Shown here: piece after piece, positions 8,516-18,567 of the stretch | How the letters are laid out: each line of letters opens with the position of its first letter | Numbering within the stretch: the stretch's first letter is position 1 | NCBI RefSeq assembly: GCF_937888285.1 | Contig: NZ_CALART010000063.1 | Span: 1 to 64,000 of the forward strand | Direction: 5' to 3' | Length of the DNA stretch: 64,000 nucleotides | Source: an uncultured Aquimonas sp. | GTDB taxonomy: Bacteria > Pseudomonadota > Gammaproteobacteria > Xanthomonadales > Xanthomonadaceae | The notes under the pieces: model-generated | Told to the model about the DNA's origin: nothing | The model's input: only the letters and a program-made list of their open reading frames with translations | Databases searched by the model: none | Translations under genes and position numbers: made by a program

Positions 8516-9123
8516 CGACGCAGGCGGTCCTTGAGCTTGTCCAGCGCGTAGCGCAGCCGGGACTTGACGGTTTCTCGGCCGGCGCCGGTGATCGCGCCGA
8601 TTTCTTCGAGGCTCAGCTCCTGCTCCAGACGCAGCTGCACGGCGATGCGCTGCTCGTCGGGCAGCTCGGCCAGCGCCTGCTGCAGCCGTCGCGCTTCCTC
8701 GAAGGCGCCCACGGTGTCCTCCGGCGACAACGCAGGAGCGGGGGCGATGGGGTTGTCGATGGGTTCGGCCTCTTCAGGCAGGGTTTCGACGTTCAGCTCG
8801 GGACGCTGGCGGCGGTACTGGTCGATCAGCAGGTTGTTGGCGATCTGGTACAGCCAGGTCGCGAAGCGCGCCTCGGGCTGGTAGCGGTCGCGGGCGGCGA
8901 TGACCCGGCTCCAGACCTCCTGGAAGCATTCCTCGGCGGTCTCGCGACGGCCCAGACCGCGCTGCAGGAAGCGCATCAGCCCGCCCTTGTGGCGGCTGTA
9001 GAGCTGCTCGAAGGCGCCGACATCGCCGGCGGCGAAGCGGCGCATCAGCTCGCCATCCTCGGGTGCGGCCACTGCAGCCTCGGTCGGCAGGGTTTGTGGC
9101 GTGGCGTCATCCAGCAAGCGCAT
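8512..9123 (-). CDS. ECF (RpoE-like) RNA polymerase sigma factor
   Basis: 203 aa sigma-70 family protein of the extracytoplasmic-function group. Region 2 contains FEQLYSRHKGGLMRFLQRGL and RFATWLYQIANNLLIDQYRR (core binding and -10 recognition). Region 4 contains LPDEQRIAVQLRLEQELSLE followed by an HTH with EEIGAITGAGRETVKSRL (-35 recognition). The two regions are joined by a short acidic linker. It overlaps the membrane protein downstream (ATGA) and follows xseA by 9 bases, so it may be co-transcribed with xseA. A sigma/membrane-partner pair of this kind usually responds to envelope signals, but no target promoter was identified here. Confidence 0.93.
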   Translation of the reverse strand: MRLLDDATPQTLPTEAAVAAPEDGELMRRFAAGDVGAFEQLYSRHKGGLMRFLQRGLGRRETAEECFQEVWSRVIAARDRYQPEARFATWLYQIANNLLIDQYRRQRPELNVETLPEEAEPIDNPIAPAPALSPEDTVGAFEEARRLQQALAELPDEQRIAVQLRLEQELSLEEIGAITGAGRETVKSRLRYALDKLKDRLRR

Positions 9124-9132
9124 GCGGCCCGC

Positions 9133-10494
9133 TCACTCGCAGCGCAGCTTGAGTTCGCCGTCGACCAGCCGCGCCCGCAGGGCCTGGCCCTGACGCGCCT
9201 CCGAGGCTCGTGCCACCACGCTGCCGCTGTCGGCATCCAGCAGGATCGCGTAGCCGCGCCCCAGAGTCGCCAGCGGGCTGACCGCGGACAGCGTGCGCGC
9301 CAGCAGGCCGGAGCGCAGGCGCTGCCGCTGCAGGTTCTGGCTGACGCCGCCACGCAGCCGCCGCAGCAGCTCTGCACCCTGCTCGCGCTCCCGGCGCAGG
9401 CGCTGGGCGGGGGTGGCGCGCTGCAGCCGCAGCCGCAGCTGCTGCAGGCTGCGTCGCCGCTCGGCCTCGCTGCGCCGCTGGGACTGCATGAGCCGTGCTG
9501 CCGCCTGCTGCAGGCGCGTACGCACGCGCTGCAGGCGCAGGGCTGGCGCCTGCGCGCGCAGGCGCAGCTCCAGCTGGTCGAGGCGCTGCCCGAGTCGGCG
9601 TTCGAGCTGGGCCTGGTGCAGCTGCAGGCGCTGTCGAAGCCGTCGCAGCTGTGAGCCCAGGTCGGCCCGGTCCGGCACCAGCAGCTCGGCAGCCGCCGAG
9701 GGCGTGGGCGCGCGCAGGTCGGCCACGAAGTCGCTGATGCTGAAGTCGATCTCGTGACCGACGGCGGAGACCAGCGGCGTACGCAGGCGCGCGATGCAGC
9801 GGGCCAGCGCTTCGTCGTTGAAGGCGAACAGATCCTCCAGCGAGCCGCCGCCGCGGGTCAGCAGCAGGGCGTCGTAGCGGCCGCTGGCGTCGGCGCGTTC
9901 GAGCATCGCACGCATCTGCGCCGGCGCCTCGCGGCCCTGCACCAGCACCGGCAGGATCTCCACCTCGACGAGCGGAAAGCGGCGGGACAGCACGCTCAAG
10001 ACGTCGCGCACGGCGGCGCCACTCGGCGAGGTGACGAGACCCAGACGTCGCGGCGGCGAGGGCACCGCCCGCTTGGCCTCCGCGGCGAACAAGCCTTCGG
10101 CTTCGAGCCGCGCGCGCAGCTCCTCGAAGGCGCGTCGCAGGGCGCCCTCGCCGGCGGGTTCCATGTGGTCGGCGATCAGCTGGTAGTCGCCGCGCGGTTC
10201 GTACAGCGAGAGCCGGCCACGCACGCGCACCTGCTGGCCGTCCGCGGGCACGAAGGGCAGACGCAGGCTGCGCTGGCGGAACAGGGCGCAGCGCACCTGG
10301 GCGCGGGCGTCCTTCAGGGTGAAGTACACGTGGCCCGAGGCCGGTCGCGAAACGCCGGACAGCTCACCCTCGACCCAGACCAGCGGGAACGCGCCCTCAA
10401 GCAGATCGCGGGCCATCGCGTTCAGGCTGCTCGGCGTCAGGCTGGGCGTCGGAGAATTCTGCAAATCGCTCACGCAAGGGGCAGGGCGGTGCAT
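9133..10494 (-). CDS. xseA: Exodeoxyribonuclease VII large subunit
   Basis: XseA with XseB degrades single-stranded DNA to short oligonucleotides. The product (453 aa from 10494) has the N-terminal OB-fold (FPLVWVEGELSGVSRPASGH), the central nuclease domain with LVTSPSGAAVRDVLSVLSRR, LLTRGGGSLEDLFAFNDE and VSAVGHEIDFSISDFVADLR, then a very Arg/Gln/Leu-rich coiled-coil helix region (about residues 270-400). The start is uncertain: ATG at 10494 or GTG at 10473; the open frame continues upstream, but without conservation. It is divergent from the PilZ-like gene. The small subunit xseB is not in this window. Confidence 0.94.
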   Translation of the reverse strand: MHRPAPCVSDLQNSPTPSLTPSSLNAMARDLLEGAFPLVWVEGELSGVSRPASGHVYFTLKDARAQVRCALFRQRSLRLPFVPADGQQVRVRGRLSLYEPRGDYQLIADHMEPAGEGALRRAFEELRARLEAEGLFAAEAKRAVPSPPRRLGLVTSPSGAAVRDVLSVLSRRFPLVEVEILPVLVQGREAPAQMRAMLERADASGRYDALLLTRGGGSLEDLFAFNDEALARCIARLRTPLVSAVGHEIDFSISDFVADLRAPTPSAAAELLVPDRADLGSQLRRLRQRLQLHQAQLERRLGQRLDQLELRLRAQAPALRLQRVRTRLQQAAARLMQSQRRSEAERRRSLQQLRLRLQRATPAQRLRREREQGAELLRRLRGGVSQNLQRQRLRSGLLARTLSAVSPLATLGRGYAILLDADSGSVVARASEARQGQALRARLVDGELKLRCE

Positions 10495-10743
10495 CGACCG
10501 GGATCGGCATGCTACCTGCTGCCGCGGCGTGCCGGCAGGCCGCAGGGGCGAGGGCGGCGCGGGACTCGGCCGCTCGCGGCGTGCGGGCGACGGCGATCCG
10601 GCGCGGGCCGTGCTGGCAATTCGGCCCCGACTTTGCATGCGACTGCCGTCACAGCATTCGGGATGCGGCTAGACTGCCGGTTCCCCGCGATCGGAGGCAG
10701 CCGGACCTCGCCTCCGCCACCGGCAACGAGGATCAGGACAGGC

Positions 10744-12429
10744 ATGTCAGAACCCTATCAGCAGTTGGGCGAGCAGCTTCCCGAGCGCAGCCACAGCGCC
10801 TCCGGCAGCTTCCCTTCCGAGCCCAAGGCCGTCGCCCGCTGGGTAGAGGAGCTTCCGCGCGCGAACCCACAGGTGACGCTTGCACGTCTTGCTGACGCCT
10901 TCAACCAGCTGCGGCAGCGGGCGCTCGGCGGCAACCAGCGCGCGGCCATCCTCGATCTGGTGCGGCCGGCGGTGCTGGAGGCCCTGCAGTTCCTCGACCG
11001 CCAGCTGCAGACCAGCTCGTTTCCGCTGTCTCCCCAGGCCTCGCAGGCCGCCGAAGCCAGCCTGAATCTGCACCGCGAACTCGCCAATGGCTATCGCGCA
11101 GCGGCCTTCGAAACGCTGGCGCCCACGGGCTCGGTCTCGTTCCTGCGTCGCGGTGCGGTCAGCCAGATCCTGCTGCGTGCGGCCCTGCACTACGCGCGCA
11201 TGCTTTCGCTCTGCTACTTCCTGTACCGGATGCCGCTGCCCGGCGCCTGGTTTGGCCTGCACTCCGTCCATCGCTTCGCGCGCGCCGCCGGCCTCGCCGC
11301 CAAGACAGTCAACGAAGCCTCCGAAGGCGGTGCCCGTTCGATCGAGCAGATCTACCTGCAGGCCGTGCTGCTGGCGCTGTCCAATCCCTTTCGCTTCAGT
11401 CAGCGCGAGCAGCACGAGCTGTGGCCGATCTGTCGCGAGCTGGTCGGCGAGCTGGAGCTGAAAGACGCCAGCGGCGGCGAGAGCGATTTCGCCGTGCCGG
11501 TGGCCAGCGACCGCGGTCCCGGCTACATCCCCGAGGAGCGCGAGGGTGCGGCCGAGCAGGTGCTGTGGCTCGATCTCGGTCCGCTGCGGGCCGTACTGGA
11601 AGCGCCGCTGCAGAACGCGGGCGTCGAACAGGTGCTGCTGAAGCTCAAGCGCCAGCGGCGCAGCATGGATGCGCCGGCGGAGCTGCTGCGCCGCCTGCGC
11701 GCAGGCTGGGGTACGGCGGCCGCGCGGCGCGCCCGTCGCCTGGGTGCCACCCATGCGCTGGATACGGTGATCGGCCTGTCCGGCCTGCATTACTTCCTTT
11801 CCGGCGAGCAAGACTTCGACAGCTTCATGCACCAGGTCACCGGTCATCGCGTCGGCGCCGCGCCGCACGCGAGCTGGGCACAGGCCACGCAGGAGACGGT
11901 CAAGGCCAGCCGGGTGCGCTCGCAGGTGCTCGACCAGAGCCTGGGCGGCTACCGCCTGCTGTGGCCGCGCGAAGCCGGTATCCGGATCCGCGTCGGCGAA
12001 GTGCTGGGCCTCACCATTGCGCACGAGGAGGACGATCCCCTGTGGATGGTCGGCGTGGTGCGCTGGATGCGCTACCACGGCGATGGTTCGGTCGACGCCG
12101 GCGTCGAGCTGCTGGCCCGTCGCGCCTTCGCGGTCGGTCTGCGCACGCTGGACCTGATGGGCACGCCGAAGTCACCGCAGCGCGGCATCGCCCTGCGCTG
12201 GCTGCGCGAATCCGGCGATCAGGCCTCGCACTTCCTGGCGCCCTCGCTGATCGATGCCCAGGCCGGGCGCATCGAGGTCGCCGGCCTGCCAGAAGATCTG
12301 GATGACCTGGAAGCCACGCCTGGCACCGAGGCGGTATCCTTCGCCGGCCTCGCGGCCGTCGAGCAGGCCGGTGACTACGTCCTGCTGCGGGCCGAGCGCA
12401 GCAAACCGCCCGCAACCCCGGTGATCTGA
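10744..12429 (+). CDS. Uncharacterised protein with C-terminal PilZ-like domain
   Basis: 561 aa, largely alpha-helical and soluble, no signal peptide. I do not recognise a named family for the N-terminal 400 residues. The C-terminal part (about 410-480: RLLWPREAGIRIRVGEVLGL and VGVVRWMRYHGDGSVDAGVE) has the pattern of a PilZ-type beta-barrel (short hydrophobic strands, W-x-VG-x-V-x-W and a GVELL ending). The canonical RxxxR + (D/N)xSxxG c-di-GMP signature is not clear, so ligand binding is doubtful. It directly abuts ispG with no gap (stop 12427-12429, ATG 12430), so the two are co-transcribed. The ATG follows a GAGGATCAGGACAGGC leader. Confidence 0.8.
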   Translation: MSEPYQQLGEQLPERSHSASGSFPSEPKAVARWVEELPRANPQVTLARLADAFNQLRQRALGGNQRAAILDLVRPAVLEALQFLDRQLQTSSFPLSPQASQAAEASLNLHRELANGYRAAAFETLAPTGSVSFLRRGAVSQILLRAALHYARMLSLCYFLYRMPLPGAWFGLHSVHRFARAAGLAAKTVNEASEGGARSIEQIYLQAVLLALSNPFRFSQREQHELWPICRELVGELELKDASGGESDFAVPVASDRGPGYIPEEREGAAEQVLWLDLGPLRAVLEAPLQNAGVEQVLLKLKRQRRSMDAPAELLRRLRAGWGTAAARRARRLGATHALDTVIGLSGLHYFLSGEQDFDSFMHQVTGHRVGAAPHASWAQATQETVKASRVRSQVLDQSLGGYRLLWPREAGIRIRVGEVLGLTIAHEEDDPLWMVGVVRWMRYHGDGSVDAGVELLARRAFAVGLRTLDLMGTPKSPQRGIALRWLRESGDQASHFLAPSLIDAQAGRIEVAGLPEDLDDLEATPGTEAVSFAGLAAVEQAGDYVLLRAERSKPPATPVI

Positions 12430-13653
<1,224 letters not shown>

Positions 13654-13663
13654 AGCCGTGAGT

Positions 13664-13792
13664 GGGGATTCGGGATTCGGGATTCAAAAGAGCGCATTCG
13701 GTAGGCTGAAGACCGCGCCCCGGAGTGGTCTTGTCGATGATGGGTCTTGCGCTGGGCTGAGACTTGCCGGCTCTGACGAATCCCGAATCCCC
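13664..13792. repeat. Inverted GGGATTC repeat pair between convergent genes
   Basis: GGGGATTCGGGATTC (13664-13678) has its exact 15-base reverse complement at 13778-13792, with about 99 bases between them that hold no gene. The pair lies between convergent ispG and the GGDEF gene. This looks like a small hairpin or MITE-like element of the same family as 5429-5452 and 55836-55856; it may also end transcription from both sides. Confidence 0.7.
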
Positions 13793-13797
13793 GCCCG

Positions 13798-14691
13798 TCA
13801 GGGCTCCACGCACACCCGGTTGCGCCCTTCGTCCTTGGCCCGGTACAGGGCTGCATCGGCCGCACGCATCAAGCGCGAGCGATCGCCGCGGTCGGGGCGC
13901 GCTTCGGCGACGCCGACGCTGACGGTGATGTGCTGCGCCTCGCCGCCCGGATGGAACAGGGTGCCGGCCACGGCGCCGCGGAACTGCTCCGCGAATTCGC
14001 GGGCGCCCTCGATGCCGGTTTCCGGCAGCAGCACCGCGAACTCCTCGCCGCCGATGCGCGCGGCGAGGTCCTCGCGTCGCACCTGGGTGCGCAGGATCGA
14101 GGCCATCTGCTTCAGCACGCTGTCGCCGGCGATGTGTCCGTAGCGGTCGTTGACCGGCTTGAACAGGTCGACGTCGATGATGCACAGGCTCAGCGGTCGC
14201 CCGTGGCGCAGCGCACGGGCGATCTCAATGTCGACGTGCTCGGCGAAGTGGCGGCGGTTGTAGAGGTCGGTCAGCGGGTCATGCGTCGCCAGCTGGTAGA
14301 CCTCTTCGTGGTAGCGCGCCTCCAGGCTGGCATGGCTGATGAACTTCAGCAGGATCTCGCCGACCGTGATGTGGTCGCCGTCGGTCAGGATCGCCTCGGC
14401 GCAGGCGCGGTCGTTCACCCGCGTCTGGTTGGTCGCGCCGAGGTCGCGGACCCGATAGGTATCGCCCTCCCGCCAGACCTCGCAGTGCCGCCGCGACACG
14501 CTGGGATGCGGAATATGCAGCCGTGCCTCAGGTGAGCGGCCGACCAGCACGCGATCGATCTCGACGTCCACGCGCTTGCCCAGGCCCTCACCGTGGATGA
14601 TCACCAGGCAGGCCGCGCGCTGCGCGGGGGCGATCAGGCCCGGGCTGAGCGCCGTCTGCTGGGTGGTGGGGTTGTCATAGGACGGCGGCAT
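13798..14691 (-). CDS. FHA domain-GGDEF diguanylate cyclase
   Basis: 297 aa, soluble. An FHA phosphothreonine-binding domain (about residues 40-120) shows LVGRSPEARLHIPHPSVSRRH and TNQTRVN. It is followed by a GGDEF domain (about 145-297) with the active-site motif IGGEEFAVLLPETG and the DVDLFKPVNDRYGH substrate/metal motif, so cyclase activity (making c-di-GMP) is expected. I see no RxxD inhibitory site directly before GGEEF. ATG at 14691 is chosen because homology begins after it; the frame is open upstream. It is divergent from serC. The FHA input suggests control by a Ser/Thr kinase not found in this window. Confidence 0.92.
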   Translation of the reverse strand: MPPSYDNPTTQQTALSPGLIAPAQRAACLVIIHGEGLGKRVDVEIDRVLVGRSPEARLHIPHPSVSRRHCEVWREGDTYRVRDLGATNQTRVNDRACAEAILTDGDHITVGEILLKFISHASLEARYHEEVYQLATHDPLTDLYNRRHFAEHVDIEIARALRHGRPLSLCIIDVDLFKPVNDRYGHIAGDSVLKQMASILRTQVRREDLAARIGGEEFAVLLPETGIEGAREFAEQFRGAVAGTLFHPGGEAQHITVSVGVAEARPDRGDRSRLMRAADAALYRAKDEGRNRVCVEP

Positions 14692-14935
14692 GCGCAGGCG
14701 GTCACCGGGGCGGAATCCGACGCAGGTTAGCACCGGTTCATGGCCGTCGAGAATCTTGGCGTGATGGCCGCCTGCGCTGCGTTCCGCGAGGCGCACCGGC
14801 CGATGTCGACAGGGCCGCTGATCGCCGGGTCGGCGGAGTTCGCACATGGCCCGGTTCCGCCCTTTCTTGCTGCAGGGCAGCATGCTAGCCTCGGGCGGAT
14901 TCACGGTTTCTTCCCAGCTAGCGGAGCCCCCGAGC

Positions 14936-16021
14936 ATGTCGCGTACCTTCAACTTCAGCGCCGGCCCCGCCGCGCTGCCCGAACCCGTGCTGCGCCAGGC
15001 GCAGGAGGAACTGCTGGAGTGGGGCGGCGAGCGCGCCTCGGTGATGGAGGTCAGCCACCGCGGCGCGGCCTTCGTGGCGGCGGCCGAAGAGGCCGAGCGC
15101 GACCTGCGCGAGCTGCTGGCGGTGCCGACCCACTACAAGGTGCTGTTCCTGCAGGGCGGCGCCACCCAGCACTTCGCCCAGATCCCGATGAACATCGCCT
15201 CGCCCGAGCGCGCGGCCGACTACATCGTCACCGGCGCCTGGGGCCAGAAGGCGGTGTCCGAGGGCAAGCCCTACGTCAAGACCCGCGTGGCGGCCAGCTC
15301 GGAAGCCGGCAACTTCACCGCGATCCCGGCGCGCAGCGAGTGGCAGCTCGGCGACGATGCCGCCTACGTGCACTACACCCCCAATGAGACCATCCACGGC
15401 GTCGAGTTCCACGAGACGCCGGACACCGGCGGCGTGCCGCTGGTGGGCGACTTCAGTTCGACCATTCTTTCGCGACCGATCGACATCGCGCGCCACGGCA
15501 TCGTCTACGCCGGCGCGCAGAAGAACATCGGCCCCTCCGGACTGGTGGTTCTGATCGTGCGCGAGGACCTGATCCCGTCGCCGCCTTCGAACATCGCCAA
15601 GGTGCTGAGCTATGCCGCCCAGGCCAAGGACGGCAGCATGCTCAACACGCCACCGACCTTCTCTTGGTACCTGGCCGGTCTCGTCTTCAAGTGGCTCAAG
15701 CAGCAGGGTGGCCTCGCCGCCATGGCCGAGCGCAACCGCGCCAAGGCCGAGCTGCTCTACACCGCGATCGACGGCTCCAAGGGCTACTACCGCAATCCAG
15801 TCGAAGTCTCCGCGCGCTCGTGGATGAACGTGCCCTTCACCCTGCACGACGAAGCCCTCGACAAGCCCTTCCTGAAGGAGTCCGAAGCGGCAGGCCTGCT
15901 GGCGCTCAAGGGCCATCGAGCGGTCGGCGGCATGCGCGCCTCGATCTACAACGCGATGCCGATCGAGGGCGTGCAGGCCCTGGTTGACTTCATGGCCGAC
16001 TTCGCCAAGCGCCACGGCTGA
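14936..16021 (+). CDS. serC: Phosphoserine aminotransferase
   Basis: SerC is a PLP enzyme that transaminates 3-phosphohydroxypyruvate to phosphoserine (and acts in pyridoxal phosphate synthesis). The 361 aa product opens with FNFSAGPAALPEPVL, contains FLQGGATQHFAQIPMN, and has the PLP-binding lysine at residue 196 (GAQKNIGPSG), near E. coli Lys198. The start at 14936 is set by the family N-terminus; upstream ATGs in frame are not conserved. It stands before serA, so two of the three serine-pathway steps are adjacent here. Confidence 0.96.
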   Translation: MSRTFNFSAGPAALPEPVLRQAQEELLEWGGERASVMEVSHRGAAFVAAAEEAERDLRELLAVPTHYKVLFLQGGATQHFAQIPMNIASPERAADYIVTGAWGQKAVSEGKPYVKTRVAASSEAGNFTAIPARSEWQLGDDAAYVHYTPNETIHGVEFHETPDTGGVPLVGDFSSTILSRPIDIARHGIVYAGAQKNIGPSGLVVLIVREDLIPSPPSNIAKVLSYAAQAKDGSMLNTPPTFSWYLAGLVFKWLKQQGGLAAMAERNRAKAELLYTAIDGSKGYYRNPVEVSARSWMNVPFTLHDEALDKPFLKESEAAGLLALKGHRAVGGMRASIYNAMPIEGVQALVDFMADFAKRHG

Positions 16022-16034
16022 GGTCGTAGAAGCG

Positions 16035-16057
16035 GCGCGCGGCGCCGAGCCGCGCGC
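16035..16057 (+). terminator. GC-rich hairpin after serC
   Basis: A perfect 9-base stem, GCGCGCGGC (16035-16043) and GCCGCGCGC (16049-16057), with a 5-base loop, starts 13 bases after the serC stop. There is no T-tract, so it may be a pause, attenuator or RNA-stability hairpin. It suggests serA has its own promoter in the remaining 150 bases. Confidence 0.5.
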
Positions 16058-16204
16058 ACGCTGGAAACCGAGGCCGCGCGCAGGTCCTTGATGACTGCCG
16101 CGCGGCGTCTCGTTCCGAAATCTCCTTTGCCGGCCGCGCGCAGCGTGGACCACGCTGCGCGGGTCGAGACTCACCGTCTTTCTCCTGCCAGGCTGTCCCC
16201 GCCC

Positions 16205-17365
16205 ATGTTCAAGATCCAGACCCTCAACAACATCAGCCGTATCGGCCTAGACCGCCTGCCGGCCGACCGCTACGAAGTCGCCACCGACATGGCCCAGCCC
16301 GACGCGGTGCTGGTGCGCTCGGCCGACATGCACAAGCTCGACATCCCGAGCTCGATCAAGGCCATCGGTCGCGCGGGTGCGGGCACCAACAACATCCCCG
16401 TGGCTGCCATGAGCGAGCGCGGCGTGCCGGTGTTCAACGCCCCGGGCGCCAATGCCAATGCGGTCAAGGAGCTGGTCATCGCCGGCATGCTGCTCGCCGC
16501 GCGCAACATCAGCGAGGCCCTGGGCTTCGTCGCCCGCCTTCGCGAGCACGCCGACCCGCACCACGCCATCGAAGCCGAGAAGAAGCGCTTCGCCGGCTTC
16601 GAGCTGGCCGGCAAGACGCTCGGCGTGATCGGCCTCGGCGCGATCGGTGTCAAGGTGGCGAATGCCGCGCGCGCGCTGGGCATGCGCGTGGTCGGCTTCG
16701 ACCCGCACATGACCATCGACGGCGCCTGGCAGCTGTCCTCGGATGTGGTCAAGGCCGGCAGCCTGAACGAGCTGTTCGCGGCGTCCGACTTCATCAGCTT
16801 CCACGTGCCGCTGAATGACGCCACCCGCGGCATCTTCGGCGCTTCGGCGCTCGAAGCCGCCCGTCGCGGCGTGGTGCTGCTTAACTTCGCCCGCGAGGGC
16901 ATCGTCGATCCTCAGGCCCTGCGCCAGGGCCTGGAGAGCGGCGTGATCGGCCACTACGTCAGCGATTTCCCGAGCGTCGATCTGGTCGGCAATGCGCGCG
17001 TCATCGCGCTGCCGCATCTCGGCGCCTCCACTGCCGAAGCCGAAGAGAACTGCGCGGTCATGGTCGCCGACCAGATCCGCGACTACCTGGAGAACGGCAA
17101 CGTGCAGAACTCGGTGAACTTCCCCAACACGCGCATGGCGCGCGAGGGCAAGGCGCGGCTGTGCATCGCCAATCGCAATCGGCCGAACATGATCGGCCAG
17201 CTTTCGCACCTGCTGGGCGAGGCCGGCTTCAACATCGCGCAGATGCACAACGCCTCGCGCGGCGAGCTGGCCTACACTCTGCTCGACGTCGACTCGCCGG
17301 TCGACGCCGCGGTGGTGGCGAAGATCGCCCAGGTCGACGGCATCCTGTCGGTGCGGGTGGTCTGA
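16205..17365 (+). CDS. serA: D-3-phosphoglycerate dehydrogenase
   Basis: SerA catalyses the first committed step of serine synthesis, NAD-dependent oxidation of 3-phosphoglycerate. The 386 aa product has the Rossmann motif GLGAIG (143-148), the substrate-binding NFAREGIVD arginine motif and the catalytic histidine in LPHLGASTAEAEENC. A C-terminal ACT domain (about 318-386, ANRNRPNMIGQLSHLLGEAG) suggests serine feedback. It is shorter than E. coli SerA and lacks the ASB domain. The start at 16205 (MFKIQTLNNIS) is conserved in related proteins. Its stop overlaps the pheA start (TGATG). Confidence 0.94.
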   Translation: MFKIQTLNNISRIGLDRLPADRYEVATDMAQPDAVLVRSADMHKLDIPSSIKAIGRAGAGTNNIPVAAMSERGVPVFNAPGANANAVKELVIAGMLLAARNISEALGFVARLREHADPHHAIEAEKKRFAGFELAGKTLGVIGLGAIGVKVANAARALGMRVVGFDPHMTIDGAWQLSSDVVKAGSLNELFAASDFISFHVPLNDATRGIFGASALEAARRGVVLLNFAREGIVDPQALRQGLESGVIGHYVSDFPSVDLVGNARVIALPHLGASTAEAEENCAVMVADQIRDYLENGNVQNSVNFPNTRMAREGKARLCIANRNRPNMIGQLSHLLGEAGFNIAQMHNASRGELAYTLLDVDSPVDAAVVAKIAQVDGILSVRVV

Positions 17366-18567
17366 TGGCCACGCGCAGGCAGGCGGGGCAGGGAGGCAAG
17401 CCGCCTGCCGCGCCGAAGAAATCGAAGTCCGCGACGAAGCCCGCAGCGAAGCGCGCGCCCAAGGTCGAGCTGCCCGAATCGACTGCGCTGCCGCCGGCGC
17501 TGGCGCAGGCGCGTGAGCGCATCGACAGCATCGACCAGAGCATCCAGAACCTGATCGCCGAGCGCGCACAGTGGGCGCAGCAGGTCGGCCGTGCCAAGGG
17601 TCCCCTGAAAGCGGCGGTCGACTACTACCGGCCCGAGCGCGAAGCCCAGGTGCTGCGCAAGGTCGTCGATCGCAACGACGGTCCGCTGCACGACGAGACC
17701 CTGGTGCGCCTGTTCCGCGAGATCATGTCGGCCTGCCTCGCCCAGCAGGAGCCGCTGCGGATCGGCTTCCTCGGGCCTGAGGGCACCTTCAGCCAGCAGG
17801 CCGTGCACAAGCACTTCGGCCATTCGGCCCACGGCATGCCGCTTTCCAGCATCGAGGAGGTCTTTCAGGAGGTCGAAGCCGGCAACGCCGATTTCGGCGT
17901 GGTGCCCGTCGAGAACTCCGGCCAGGGCACCATCCAGTCGACCCTGGACATGTTCCTGACTTCGAAGCTGAAGATCTGCGGCGAGGTCGAGCTGCGGGTG
18001 CACCAGTACCTGCTGAATCGCTCCGGCCGCATCGAGGACATCGAGCGCATCTATTCGCATCCGCAGTCCTTGGGCCAGTGCAAGACCTGGCTGCGCCAGT
18101 ACCTGCCCAAGGTCGAGAAGCTGCCGGTGGTCAGCAATGCCGAAGCCGCGCGGCGCGCACGCACGGCGGACGATGCAGCGGCGATCGCGGGCGAGTCGGC
18201 GGCGCATGTGTACGGGCTCAAGGTCGTTGCTGGCCCGATCGAGGATCGACCGGACAACACCACGCGCTTCCTGGTGATCGGCCGCGAGCTGTTCCCGCCC
18301 TCGGGCCACGATCGCACCTCCCTGCTGGTGTTCGTGCGCGACCAGCCCGGCGCGCTCTACAACGTGCTGCGGCCGCTGGCCGAGCATGGCGTGAGCATGA
18401 ATCGCATCGAGTCACGGCCTTCGCACGAGGGCAAGTGGCAGTACGCCTTCTTCATCGACATCGCCGGCCACGTCGAGGACGCGCCGGTGCGTGCGGCGCT
18501 GTCGGCGCTGGGCGAGTTCGCCTCGCAGGTGCGCATCCTCGGCAGCTATCCGGTGGCGGTGCTGTGA
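17365..18567 (+). CDS. pheA: Bifunctional chorismate mutase/prephenate dehydratase (P-protein)
   Basis: PheA makes phenylpyruvate from chorismate in phenylalanine synthesis. The 400 aa product has a basic Ala/Lys-rich N-terminal extension (1-45), an AroQ-type chorismate mutase domain (about 48-130, RERIDSIDQSIQNLIAERA), a prephenate dehydratase domain (about 133-310, FLGPEGTFSQQAV and the catalytic TTRF motif), and a C-terminal ACT domain (about 320-400, DQPGALYNVLRPLAEHGVSM with the ESRPS phenylalanine-binding motif). ATG at 17365 overlaps the serA stop. Coupled with aroA downstream through a GTGA overlap. Confidence 0.95.
   Translation: MATRRQAGQGGKPPAAPKKSKSATKPAAKRAPKVELPESTALPPALAQARERIDSIDQSIQNLIAERAQWAQQVGRAKGPLKAAVDYYRPEREAQVLRKVVDRNDGPLHDETLVRLFREIMSACLAQQEPLRIGFLGPEGTFSQQAVHKHFGHSAHGMPLSSIEEVFQEVEAGNADFGVVPVENSGQGTIQSTLDMFLTSKLKICGEVELRVHQYLLNRSGRIEDIERIYSHPQSLGQCKTWLRQYLPKVEKLPVVSNAEAARRARTADDAAAIAGESAAHVYGLKVVAGPIEDRPDNTTRFLVIGRELFPPSGHDRTSLLVFVRDQPGALYNVLRPLAEHGVSMNRIESRPSHEGKWQYAFFIDIAGHVEDAPVRAALSALGEFASQVRILGSYPVAVL

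Noticed and set aside
9754..10743. Extension of the PilZ-like gene upstream of 10744
   Set aside because: The open frame overlaps xseA on the other strand for most of its length and has no conserved sequence; ATG 10744 follows a plausible ribosome-binding site.
13654..13797. Small gene between ispG and the GGDEF gene
   Set aside because: The only frames are short and made from the inverted GGGATTC repeat; no ribosome-binding site.
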